From: Parvibaculum sp.
GTDB lineage: Bacteria > Pseudomonadota > Alphaproteobacteria > Parvibaculales > Parvibaculaceae
DNA length: 15,666 nucleotides
Assembly: GCA_014359855.1 (NCBI GenBank)
Contig: JACIYQ010000064.1
Span: 1 to 15,666 of the forward strand
Reading direction: 5' to 3'
In this document: positions 1 through 6,765 of the stretch, piece after piece
How the letters are laid out: every line of letters starts with the position of its first letter
How positions within the stretch are numbered: position 1 is the stretch's first letter
The notes under the pieces: model-generated
The model's input: only the letters and a program-made list of their open reading frames with translations
What the model was told of the DNA's origin: nothing
The model's database searches: none
Made by a program: the position numbers and the translations under genes

Positions 1-106
1 TCCAGGACAGCAGGAAGGCCGGGAAGGAGAAACCCTCCTTCACCAGCACAATGCCGGCGCCGTCAAGCGGAGCGCCGGGAAGCTCGTGGACCGTGTAGAT
101 GCGCAT
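1..106 (-). CDS. DUF2628 domain protein, N-terminal fragment
   Basis: This minus-strand gene starts at the ATG at 106 and runs off the left edge, so only about 35 codons are visible. The visible protein begins MRIYTVHELPGAPLDG and continues with a VLVKEGFSFPAFLLSW-type segment. That resembles the start of the DUF2628 family, small membrane proteins of unknown function that often sit beside histidine genes in alphaproteobacteria. It lies 97 bp downstream of hisB on the same strand and is probably cotranscribed; hisH may follow outside the window. The family call rests on a short N-terminus, and the function is unknown. Confidence 0.7.
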   Translation of the reverse strand, partial: MRIYTVHELPGAPLDGAGIVLVKEGFSFPAFLLSW

Positions 107-203
107 GGGTTCGTTCCGCCCGTGAGGGGCTTTGCGTTCGCGCTTTATCTAGGACAGATCGCCGCCGAAAACCAGCGGGAAGGCCCCGCATGAAGACCGG
201 CGA

Positions 204-815
204 TCAGTTGCCGAGCACGCCCTTGGTCGAGGGGATGCGGTTTGCCGCGCGCGGGTCGATCTCCAACGCGTCCCGAAGCGCCCGGGCGAGGCCCTTGAAG
301 CAGCTTTCGACGATGTGGTGGTTGTTGTCGCCATACATGTTTTCGATGTGCAGCGTGATGCCAGCGTTCTGCGCGAAGGCCTGGAACCACTCCTTGAAGA
401 GTTCCGTGTCCATGTCGCCGAGCTTCGGCTTGGTGAAGTTCACCTTCCAGACGAGGTAAGGGCGCTGCGACACGTCGATCGAGACGCGGGTGCAGGTCTC
501 GTCCATGGGGATCACCGCCGTCGCGTAGCGGCGGATGCCCTTGAAGTCGCCCAGCGCCCGGCGCACGGCCTCGCCGATCACGATGCCCGTGTCCTCGGTC
601 GTGTGGTGAAAATCGATATGGAGATCGCCCTGGGCGCGGACCTTGAGGTCCATCAGCGAATGGCGCGAGAGCTGCTCGAGCATGTGATCGAGGAAGCCGA
701 TGCCGGTATCGACGTCGTATTCCCCGTTGCCGTCGAGATCGAGCGAGACGAAGACATTGGTCTCCTTGGTCTTGCGCTCGACGGTCGCTATGCGGCTTTC
801 GCTTTCGATCTGCAT
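204..815 (-). CDS. hisB: Imidazoleglycerol-phosphate dehydratase
   Basis: HisB removes water from imidazole glycerol phosphate to give imidazole acetol phosphate, the sixth step of histidine synthesis in the cytoplasm. The 203-residue length matches monofunctional HisB. The family's metal-binding signatures are visible: DFHHTTEDTGI at residues 68-78 and GDNNHHIVES at 162-171, plus TGIGFLDHM at 37-45. These histidine and acidic residues bind the two Mn ions in the family. There is no N-terminal phosphatase domain, so this is not the bifunctional enterobacterial form. The start is the ATG at 815, with only a weak GGAAACC-like ribosome site before it. A DUF2628 gene follows on the same strand. 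Identification is secure. Confidence 0.97.
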   Translation of the reverse strand: MQIESESRIATVERKTKETNVFVSLDLDGNGEYDVDTGIGFLDHMLEQLSRHSLMDLKVRAQGDLHIDFHHTTEDTGIVIGEAVRRALGDFKGIRRYATAVIPMDETCTRVSIDVSQRPYLVWKVNFTKPKLGDMDTELFKEWFQAFAQNAGITLHIENMYGDNNHHIVESCFKGLARALRDALEIDPRAANRIPSTKGVLGN

Positions 816-1109
816 GGTCCGGTTTCCGTTCGAGGGCCCTGAGGGGCCTCATTCGCGGCAGCTTTTATCAGGCGGGGGGCTGGCAGGCCAGCGCAAAGCC
901 CCAGTACCGCGCCCGATTTACTTGAAGTCCCTAATCAGATTGAATCACAAATACTTACAGGACGTTAACCAATATTCTGGAGCACTTCTCATCCAATACT
1001 TCAGGTATCTCCGAATCCCGGTGCGTGACAAGAGCCAAGTCATTGATTCAAATTGCAAGGATCCGCGCTTCCTAGTCATCGGGATGGGTGGGCTCACAAC
1101 ATCTTGACG

Positions 1110-1146
1110 CAAGCGGGCGCTTGAAGCCCGGCTCCGCGAGCCGGGC
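1110..1146. repeat. Two consecutive hairpins upstream of hslV
   Basis: The first hairpin is CAAGCG-GG-CGCTTG at 1110-1123. Just after it is a perfect 9-bp stem, GCCCGGCTC (1126-1134), loop CGC, GAGCCGGGC (1138-1146). Neither is followed by a T-run on either strand, so they do not look like ordinary intrinsic terminators. They lie between divergent genes and could be protein-binding palindromes or part of an untranslated leader. Confidence 0.5.
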
Positions 1147-1221
1147 GAATTGGAGCTGCCAGCATGGCAAACAGCCCGTCAATAAAGGTTCCGTTCGGAT
1201 TGTTCCCGGGATCGCCAGTAT

Positions 1222-1249
1222 TTGCAAAAGACTATCATTTGCATATTTT
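1222..1249 (+). promoter_or_regulatory. Candidate sigma-70-type promoter for hslVU
   Basis: TTGCAA (1222-1227) and TATTTT (1244-1249) are separated by 16 bp, each matching four of six consensus positions. They lie about 120 bp upstream of the hslV start. This is a weak match read by eye. Confidence 0.25.
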
Positions 1250-1295
1250 CAGCGCCAACGGGAATTGCCTCCTTCCACCCCCGGCCACCCGCGGG

Positions 1296-1326
1296 CTTGA
1301 CCCCATGGCGCGAAGCGGCCACATGC
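1296..1326 (+). promoter_or_regulatory. Candidate heat-shock (sigma-32/RpoH) promoter for hslVU
   Basis: CTTGAC at 1296-1301 resembles the sigma-32 -35 element CTTGAA. CCACATGC at 1319-1326 resembles the -10 element CCCCATNT with two mismatches, at 17-bp spacing from the hexamer. The implied start would be 35-40 nt before the hslV ATG. hslVU is a heat-shock operon in Escherichia coli, which makes such a promoter plausible. The match is imperfect. Confidence 0.35.
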
Positions 1327-1370
1327 TATCGGCAGCTTCCCGCCTCCTGACACAGCAAGACAGGAAAGAA

Positions 1371-1922
1371 ATGTCCTCGCACGACCCGATCAACTGGCAC
1401 GGCACAACGATCCTCTCCGTCCGCAAGGGAGGCAAGGTCGTGATCGCGGGCGACGGGCAGGTCTCCATGGGCGACACGATCATGAAGGGCAATGCCCGCA
1501 AGGTCCGTCCGCTCGGCAAGGGCGATGTGATCGCCGGTTTCGCGGGCGCGACGGCAGATGCGATGACGCTGTTCGAACGGCTGGAAGCGAAGATCGAGCA
1601 GTATCCCGGCCAGCTCATGCGCGCCTGCGTGGAACTTGCGAAGGACTGGCGGACCGACCGCTATCTGCGCCGCCTCGAAGCGCTGATGATCGTCGCCGAC
1701 CGGGAAGTGACCCTCGTGCTCACCGGCAATGGCGATGTGCTGGAACCCGAAGGCGGCGTCATCGGCATCGGGTCGGGCGGCAATTACGCGCTCGCCGCCG
1801 CCCGCGCGCTGGCCGACATGGAGCTTTCGGCCGAAGAAGTCGCGCGCAAGGCGATGAAGATCGCCGCCGAAATCTGCGTCTACACGAACGACAGCCTCAC
1901 CGTTGAAAGCCTCGACGCGTAA
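1371..1922 (+). CDS. hslV: ATP-dependent protease subunit HslV (ClpQ)
   Basis: HslV is the threonine-protease dodecamer of the HslUV complex, degrading proteins unfolded by the HslU ATPase in the cytoplasm. The 183-residue protein has the diagnostic N-terminus GTTILSVRKGGKVVIAGDGQ. Thr12 is the expected catalytic nucleophile, leaving an 11-residue propeptide (MSSHDPINWHG) to be cut off; E. coli HslV loses only its initiator Met. Also visible are AGFAGATADA, ELAKDWRTDR, ITGNGD-like LTGNGD and GIGSGGNYA. I chose the ATG at 1371 because AGGA sits about 7 nt upstream and the frame's earlier ATGs (for example 1164) would add a non-family extension. hslU follows 48 nt later. Confidence 0.97.
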   Translation: MSSHDPINWHGTTILSVRKGGKVVIAGDGQVSMGDTIMKGNARKVRPLGKGDVIAGFAGATADAMTLFERLEAKIEQYPGQLMRACVELAKDWRTDRYLRRLEALMIVADREVTLVLTGNGDVLEPEGGVIGIGSGGNYALAAARALADMELSAEEVARKAMKIAAEICVYTNDSLTVESLDA

Positions 1923-1970
1923 CCCTGGCCACGGCCTTCATTCGTTCTTTCCGGAGTGTCCCCTTCAATC

Positions 1971-3278
1971 ATGACCAGTTTTTCGCCGCGTGAGATCGTT
2001 TCCGAACTCGACCGCTATATCGTCGGCCAGCGCGACGCCAAGCGCGCCGTCGCCATCGCGCTCCGCAACCGCTGGCGGCGCCAGCAATTGCCAGAGGAAC
2101 TTCGCGACGAGGTGCTGCCGAAGAACATCCTGATGATCGGGCCGACCGGTGTCGGCAAGACCGAAATCTCGCGGCGCCTGGCCAAGCTTGCCGAAGCGCC
2201 GTTCCTCAAAGTCGAGGCGACGAAATTCACCGAGGTCGGCTATGTCGGCCGCGATGTCGAACAGATCATCCGCGATCTCGTCGAGATTTCGCTTTCGATG
2301 ACACGGGAGAAGCGGCGCAAGGACGTGCAGGCGAAGGCGCATCTCGCCGCCGAGGCCCGCGTGCTCGACGCGCTGGTCGGCCAGAATGCGGGTGAGGCGA
2401 CGCGCGACAGCTTCCGCAAGAAGCTCCGCGACGGGGAACTCGACGAGAAGGAAATCGAGGTCGAGGTGCAGGATGCGGGCGGCGGCATGCCGTCTTTCGA
2501 CATTCCCGGCATGCCGGGCGCGCAGGTCGGCATGATCAATCTCGGCGACATCATGGGCAAGGCCTTCGGCCAACGCACGAAGACGCGCCGGATGCAGGTG
2601 CGCGAGAGCTACGAGGTGCTGATCGCGGAGGAAAGCGACAAGCTTCTCGACCAGGAGCAGGTGACACAGGACGCGATCCGCGCGGTCGAGCAGAACGGCA
2701 TCGTGTTTCTGGACGAGGTCGACAAGATCTGCGCCCGCGCCGAAAAGCAGGGCGGCGATGTAAGCCGCGAGGGCGTGCAGCGCGATCTTCTGCCGCTCAT
2801 CGAGGGCACGACCGTTGCGACCAAGCATGGCGCGGTCAAGACCGACCACATCCTTTTCATCGCCTCCGGCGCCTTCCACATCGCCAAGCCATCGGACCTC
2901 CTGCCAGAGCTGCAGGGACGCCTGCCGATCCGCGTCGAACTGCAAGCTCTTAGCAAGGACGATATGCGCCGCGTGCTCACCGAACCCGAAGCGAGCCTCA
3001 TCAAGCAATATGTGGCGCTGATGAAAACGGAGGAGGTCACGCTCGACTTCACCGATGACGGGATCGGCGCCATCGCCGAGATCGCGGCCGCCGTCAATTC
3101 ATCGGTCGAGAATATCGGCGCGCGGCGTCTTCACACCGTCATGGAGCGCGTGCTCGATGAGGTGAGTTTCGCCGCGTCCGACAAATCCGGCCAGACGGTG
3201 AGGATCGACGCGGCTTATGTGCACGAGCATATCGGCGACCTGACGAAGAACGCGGATCTCACGAAGTTCATTCTCTGA
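1971..3278 (+). CDS. hslU: ATP-dependent protease ATPase subunit HslU (ClpY)
   Basis: HslU is the AAA+ hexamer that unfolds substrates and feeds them into HslV. Counting from the ATG at 1971 the protein has 435 residues, near the E. coli length. Visible are Walker A GPTGVGKT (57-64), pore loop GYVG (90-93), a variable I-domain at about 110-230, Walker B IVFLDEVDK (244-252), the LQGRLPIR arginine region (314-321) and the C-terminal tail LTKFIL, which docks into HslV. A GTG at 1956 would add five residues. Homologues usually begin near MTSFSPREIV, so I prefer the ATG, although GGAG lies rather far (14 nt) before it. It is surely cotranscribed with hslV and ends 20 bp before a convergent gene. 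Confidence 0.97.
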   Translation: MTSFSPREIVSELDRYIVGQRDAKRAVAIALRNRWRRQQLPEELRDEVLPKNILMIGPTGVGKTEISRRLAKLAEAPFLKVEATKFTEVGYVGRDVEQIIRDLVEISLSMTREKRRKDVQAKAHLAAEARVLDALVGQNAGEATRDSFRKKLRDGELDEKEIEVEVQDAGGGMPSFDIPGMPGAQVGMINLGDIMGKAFGQRTKTRRMQVRESYEVLIAEESDKLLDQEQVTQDAIRAVEQNGIVFLDEVDKICARAEKQGGDVSREGVQRDLLPLIEGTTVATKHGAVKTDHILFIASGAFHIAKPSDLLPELQGRLPIRVELQALSKDDMRRVLTEPEASLIKQYVALMKTEEVTLDFTDDGIGAIAEIAAAVNSSVENIGARRLHTVMERVLDEVSFAASDKSGQTVRIDAAYVHEHIGDLTKNADLTKFIL

Positions 3279-3298
3279 ACCTCGCTCTGAAGCTCGCG

Positions 3299-4375
3299 TC
3301 AGGCGACTTCCTTTTCGCGGCGGCCGAAGGCCGTGGCCCGATCCTCGCTCTCCGGCAGTTCGAGTTCCCCGGCGGCAACGAGCTTCTTCAGATAGTTGAA
3401 GGTGCGCATGGTCTGCGTGACGAGATGATCGCCCGCCCCATAGCCCGGATAGCGCTTCTCGCCGTCGATGAACTGCCGCAGCGGCTCGATTTGCGTGTCG
3501 TAGTCGAGCGAGCAGAAGAGCGGGAAGGAGAAACGCTCATCGGGCACGTTGCGCACGCGATGCGGCGTGGCGATGAAGCGGCCATTCGTCATTGCTTCCA
3601 GCATGTCGCCGATATTGATGACGAAGGCGCCCTCGACGGGCGGTGCGTCGATCCAGTCGCCATTGGCATTCATCACCTGAAGACCCGGCGCGGTCACGTG
3701 AAGGATGGTGAAGCACTCGTAATCCGTATGCGCGCTGATGCCCCACTCAGCTCTCTGTCCTTCAAGGGGCGCACGAGCGGGGTCCGCCGGGTAATGCACG
3801 AGGCGAAGCTGCGAGGGCGGCTTTGTCAGCCATTGCTCGAAATGGTCTTCCGGCAGTCCGAGCGCCAGAGCGAAGCCCTCGAACAGCTTGTGGCCGAGCG
3901 CCGTCGCCGCCTCGTAATAGGCGTAGACGTCACGCTGCATTTCGGGCATGTCCACCGGCCACTGGTTCGGGCCGAGCATCCGGTATCCCTTCACATGGTC
4001 GGGATCGTCTTCCGGCAGTTCGACGGAAAGGTCGAAGGCTTCCTTCTTGTCGGTCTTGGCGGGGTCCGTGCCGTCGTAGAAGCCTTCCTCGCCTGTCGGC
4101 ACATAGCCGCGATGGGCGCGCGACTTGCCGATATAGAGATCCATCTTCTCTTCAAGCGGGCGCGCGAAGAATTCGGCCGCGCGCGCCTCGAGCTTTTCGA
4201 TCATCTCGCGCGGGATGTTGTGGCCCTTCACATAGAGGAAACCGACATTCCCCGCCGCATCGGCCATCTCCGCCGCGACGCGCATCTTCGCCTCTTCGTC
4301 CTCGCCGAAAAGGGCCGAGATGTCGATGACGGGAATGCTCGTGAAGGCCGTGCCCCTGGTTTCGATCTCACTCAT
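3299..4375 (-). CDS. 2-oxoglutarate/Fe(II)-type oxygenase, isopenicillin N synthase-like
   Basis: The 358-residue protein has the layout of the isopenicillin N synthase/2-oxoglutarate-dependent dioxygenase superfamily. An N-terminal DIOX_N-like part (IPVIDISALFG, about 14-24, and NVGFLYVKGH, 43-52) is followed by a double-stranded beta-helix with the iron triad His216-X-Asp218 (SAHTDYE) and His272 (TPHRVRN). The RFSFPLF segment (281-287) supplies the Arg-X-Ser pair that usually binds the 2-oxoglutarate carboxylate. The substrate cannot be read from sequence; relatives hydroxylate or oxidise many small molecules, and annotation as isopenicillin N synthase itself would be unjustified. Its ATG overlaps the stop of the upstream unknown gene in an ATGA, so the two are probably translationally coupled. 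Confidence 0.93.
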   Translation of the reverse strand: MSEIETRGTAFTSIPVIDISALFGEDEEAKMRVAAEMADAAGNVGFLYVKGHNIPREMIEKLEARAAEFFARPLEEKMDLYIGKSRAHRGYVPTGEEGFYDGTDPAKTDKKEAFDLSVELPEDDPDHVKGYRMLGPNQWPVDMPEMQRDVYAYYEAATALGHKLFEGFALALGLPEDHFEQWLTKPPSQLRLVHYPADPARAPLEGQRAEWGISAHTDYECFTILHVTAPGLQVMNANGDWIDAPPVEGAFVINIGDMLEAMTNGRFIATPHRVRNVPDERFSFPLFCSLDYDTQIEPLRQFIDGEKRYPGYGAGDHLVTQTMRTFNYLKKLVAAGELELPESEDRATAFGRREKEVA

Positions 4376-5193
4376 GAAAAGACTCCATTCGGCAGAACAT
4401 CGGTCAGCGGTTCGCCACGCAAATCCGTAATTTCCCAGCGCCGCGTGAACGGCTTGCCCATGCGGTCCTGATCCAGCGTTTCGAGAAGGCCGCCCGTGAC
4501 GGCCGGCACCAGTGGTTTTGTCTCACGAAAGGGAAGCGTCGAGCGCTGGATGATCCAGCCCGCGCTCGTCACCACGCCTTGCGAGATTTCGCAATCGAGA
4601 AACTCCCGGGCGCGGGCGATGCTGGCGGCGCCCGCCACGCATTCGCCAAGCGAGAGGCCCGCGGGCGCGACGCAACTGCGCTCGCGCGCCAGCATGAAGA
4701 GACCGCCCATGCGCGCAATCGCGCCTTTCTGTCCGGTCTCGCGGTCTTCGAGCCGCGCCGCCCATGAGGGCGTGCCGACGATCGGCTCGCGGTGCCAGTG
4801 CTCGATATAGGAAATGTCCTTTCCCTCCTCGATCATGGTGGCGCCCTCGACCCAGAGCCGGCCCCGGTCCGAATAGACCGCCTTCGGCTGGAAATCGATG
4901 TCGCGGCGCCATTCGAACCAGCCATCTTCCTCGACAAGCTCGCCCGCGAAGCCTTCCTGGGTGGCAAGCCACATCAGCGCTTCATGGCCGAGGAGGGAGA
5001 GCGAGCCCATGCCTGAAAAATCCGGTCTCCCCTCCGGCTGGCGGAGATCGAGATAGAGGCCCGGTCCCTGAAGCCAGTTCACGAAGCTCGTCGTGTCGCG
5101 CCGTCCGTCGGGCCAGGCGATGAGCGAGCGGCGCCAGAGGCCGGGCATGGTCTCGAGGGAGGGTTCGGGGAGGGGATTCAGGGCGGCTGACAT
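4372..5193 (-). CDS. Unrecognised protein with two W-x-R repeat halves, coupled to the oxygenase
   Basis: I do not recognise this 273-residue protein. It has no signal peptide or membrane segment and looks cytosolic, rich in Trp, Arg and Gly. Two parts look related: LWRRSLI (19-25) leading to NWLQGPGLYLDLR (39-51), and HWHREPI (132-138) leading to IARMGGLFMLAR (159-170). A tandem pair of similar beta-rich, perhaps lipocalin-like, domains is a guess from that pattern. Its stop overlaps the oxygenase ATG by 4 bp (ATGA), so the two products probably act together, for instance in binding and oxidising the same compound. An ATG at 5148 (MPGLWRRS) is an alternative start. Neither start has a good ribosome site. 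Confidence 0.85.
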   Translation of the reverse strand: MSAALNPLPEPSLETMPGLWRRSLIAWPDGRRDTTSFVNWLQGPGLYLDLRQPEGRPDFSGMGSLSLLGHEALMWLATQEGFAGELVEEDGWFEWRRDIDFQPKAVYSDRGRLWVEGATMIEEGKDISYIEHWHREPIVGTPSWAARLEDRETGQKGAIARMGGLFMLARERSCVAPAGLSLGECVAGAASIARAREFLDCEISQGVVTSAGWIIQRSTLPFRETKPLVPAVTGGLLETLDQDRMGKPFTRRWEITDLRGEPLTDVLPNGVFS

Positions 5194-5213
5194 GAGGCCA
5201 TGGTGGCGGGTCC

Positions 5214-5243
5214 ATAGTCATCGGCCTAGACGGGAAATTTCAA
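5214..5243 (-). promoter_or_regulatory. Weak candidate promoter for the unknown protein-oxygenase pair
   Basis: Read on the minus strand, TTGAAA (plus positions 5238-5243) and GACTAT (5214-5219) are separated by 18 bp, and transcription would start about 14 nt before the ATG at 5193. The -10 match is poor. Support comes mainly from its position just downstream of the palindrome at 5245-5273, which would then sit near -52, a usual distance for a LysR-type activator site. Confidence 0.3.
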
Positions 5244-5244
5244 T

Positions 5245-5273
5245 GGGAGGCATAGATAAAATCTATGCCTCCC
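5245..5273. promoter_or_regulatory. Perfect 13-bp palindrome, candidate LysR-type operator
   Basis: GGGAGGCATAGAT (5245-5257) and ATCTATGCCTCCC (5261-5273) form a perfect inverted repeat around AAA. Its centre, TAGATAAAATCTA (5253-5265), fits the LysR-family T-N11-A box with dyad symmetry. It overlaps the lysR stop codon (5263-5265) and lies about 50 bp upstream of the unknown gene of the oxygenase pair. Read as RNA it would be a 13-bp stem with a 3-nt loop, but no U-run follows on the minus strand, so an operator is more likely than an intrinsic terminator. It could serve as both. Confidence 0.55.
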
Positions 5274-6201
5274 GGCCGGGTTCCCGGAGCTTCCCCATGA
5301 TTTCCGCCAGAAAGAGTTCGGTCGGCGTGTTGCGGACGGGCTCGTCCCTCGTCACCAGATAGACCTGATAGGCGGGGAGCGCGGCTTCGGGCAGCAGCGG
5401 CCAGAGCGCGCCGTCGCGGTCGAGCGTCTCGGCGGTGCAGGTCGGCAGGAAGCCGATGCCGACGCCGAGCTCGATCAGCCGCTTCGTCTCATGCAGGTTT
5501 TCCGCATAACCGCCGACCCTTTTGCCGAGGCCGTAGCGCTGGCGGAAATTCGCCAGTTCCTGCGGCTCGTCGAGGCCGGTCGCGATATAGGGCTCGGCGG
5601 CGAGATCCGCGGGCTGCGGCACGGTCATGCCGTAAAGCGCGTGCGCCTTGTGGCAATAGAGCTGCTGCACCTCGCGCATCAGCGGCTGGTAGCACAGCGC
5701 CGCGTCCGGCGCGTTGTCGCAGGCGATGCCGATTTCGGCCTCGCCCGATTTCAGTGCCGCGATCACCTCGCGCCAGGGCGCAACCTCGATATGAATGCCG
5801 ACGCCGGGATGGTGCCGGTGGAGGCCGGCCAGCGCCGCGTCGAATTCCGGCGAGACGACGGAAGAGATCATGCGGATGTTGATGACGCCTTCGACGAGAC
5901 CGGCGGCGAGCGCCACGTCATGCGGGGCGGCGCGCACCGCGCCCATCATGGTCTCGCAGAGATCGTAAAGCGCGCGGCCCGCGGGCAGGAGCTCGATGCC
6001 GCTCGCCGTGCGCTTCAGCAGCGTCACGCCGAGATGGTCTTCAAGCCGCTTCAATCCGGCGCTGACGCTTGGCTGCTGGCGGTTAAGCCGCCGCGCCGCC
6101 GCGCCGATGCCGCCCGCGCGCACGATCTCGTGGAAGAGCTGGAACAGGTTCCAGTCCACCTTGCGGGCAAAGCTGAGTTCGATTTTCTTGCTGTCGTCCA
6201 T
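5263..6201 (-). CDS. LysR-type transcriptional regulator
   Basis: The 312-residue length and layout fit the LysR family. An N-terminal winged helix-turn-helix (about 17-76) contains GGIGAAARRLNRQQPSVSAGLKRLE-like spacing and ends LLKRTASGIELLPAG. A periplasmic-binding-protein-like effector domain follows (about 100-300) with SGEAEIGIACD and GVGIGFLPT. It is transcribed toward the unknown gene and the oxygenase. The palindrome overlapping its stop codon is a candidate binding site, so I infer that it controls those two genes in response to a small ligand. The ligand is unknown. The ATG at 6201 has only a weak ribosome site. Confidence 0.93.
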   Translation of the reverse strand: MDDSKKIELSFARKVDWNLFQLFHEIVRAGGIGAAARRLNRQQPSVSAGLKRLEDHLGVTLLKRTASGIELLPAGRALYDLCETMMGAVRAAPHDVALAAGLVEGVINIRMISSVVSPEFDAALAGLHRHHPGVGIHIEVAPWREVIAALKSGEAEIGIACDNAPDAALCYQPLMREVQQLYCHKAHALYGMTVPQPADLAAEPYIATGLDEPQELANFRQRYGLGKRVGGYAENLHETKRLIELGVGIGFLPTCTAETLDRDGALWPLLPEAALPAYQVYLVTRDEPVRNTPTELFLAEIMGKLREPGREA

Positions 6202-6320
6202 TTCATTTCATGCCGTGGCGGCAAAGGAAGGGGTTCCATTGAAGCCCTTGCGCGGGCTCGCGTCCATCGGCTTCGCCGTTCGAGGCATCTTGCGAATCCA
6301 GGAGCCTTCCACTTTCTCGC

Positions 6321-6337
6321 TTCCGGCGAATCCGGAA
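6321..6337. repeat. Short hairpin between the XRE gene and lysR
   Basis: TTCCGG (6321-6326), loop CGAAT, CCGGAA (6332-6337) lies about 45 bp after the stop of the XRE-type regulator, within a 180-bp gap. It could mark the end of the timA-mltA-smr-XRE transcript, but there is no U-run after it. Confidence 0.3.
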
Positions 6338-6381
6338 AGACGCATCTTCGCCCCGCGCGAGTCCTGGCCTGCTGCGCCACT

Positions 6382-6765
6382 TCACTGCGGGCGAGTTTTT
6401 CGCTTCTTTGCTCTCCGCTTGTCGAGAAGAGCGAGCATTCCGGCGATTTCCGCCTGGCTCATCTCTGCGATTTCCTCCGAAAGGCGGTTGGCGAGTTCCG
6501 TTGCCTGCGGGGCAAGGCCCGAGGTGTCGATCGCCACGCGCGGATGGGAGAGACGGGCCAATCGTTCCAGTTCCTCCGCCTCGTCCCAGATCACATTGAA
6601 ATAGCCGATGATCGCCTGCACGAGGCGCCAGCTCGGGCGGCCGCGCTTGCCATGCTCGAGGGCGGAGAGATAGGCGGGCGTGACGCGGAGCGCGGCCGCC
6701 ATCTCCTTCATGGTGACGCCCCGGGTGGCGCGCATTTCGCGCAGCTTGCGGCCGAAGGGGGTCAT
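6382..6765 (-). CDS. XRE-family helix-turn-helix regulator
   Basis: This 127-residue protein carries an N-terminal Cro/C1-type helix-turn-helix (about 5-60): FGRKLREMRATRGVTMKEMA, then VTPAYLSALEHGKRGRPS, a typical recognition-helix pattern. The rest is a short helical region ending in a basic tail, KRRAKKRKTRPQ. It has no enzymatic or sensor domain. Its start overlaps the smr stop in an ATGA, so it is translated with Smr and probably belongs to the same operon as mltA and timA. Its targets are unknown. Confidence 0.9.
   Translation of the reverse strand: MTPFGRKLREMRATRGVTMKEMAAALRVTPAYLSALEHGKRGRPSWRLVQAIIGYFNVIWDEAEELERLARLSHPRVAIDTSGLAPQATELANRLSEEIAEMSQAEIAGMLALLDKRRAKKRKTRPQ

Larger units (their letters stand above)
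816..1370. other. Intergenic region between divergent hisB and hslV
   Basis: This 555-bp gap holds no convincing gene; the open frames that cross it have no family resemblance and are continuations of flanking genes. It contains an AT-richer stretch at about 917-1080, two consecutive hairpins at 1110-1146, a direct repeat of ATTTGCA (1220-1226 and 1237-1243) and candidate promoters for hslVU. The promoter of the hisB operon must also lie here on the minus strand, but I could not pick a convincing one. Confidence 0.7.

Noticed and set aside
1164..1370. N-terminal extension of HslV from an upstream ATG
   Set aside because: It would put about 80 residues before the catalytic threonine, unlike any HslV, whereas the ATG at 1371 has a good ribosome site.
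3299..4375. Calling the oxygenase a true isopenicillin N synthase
   Set aside because: Only the shared superfamily iron and 2-oxoglutarate motifs are seen; the Arg-X-Ser pair is common to many oxygenases and no beta-lactam genes are nearby.
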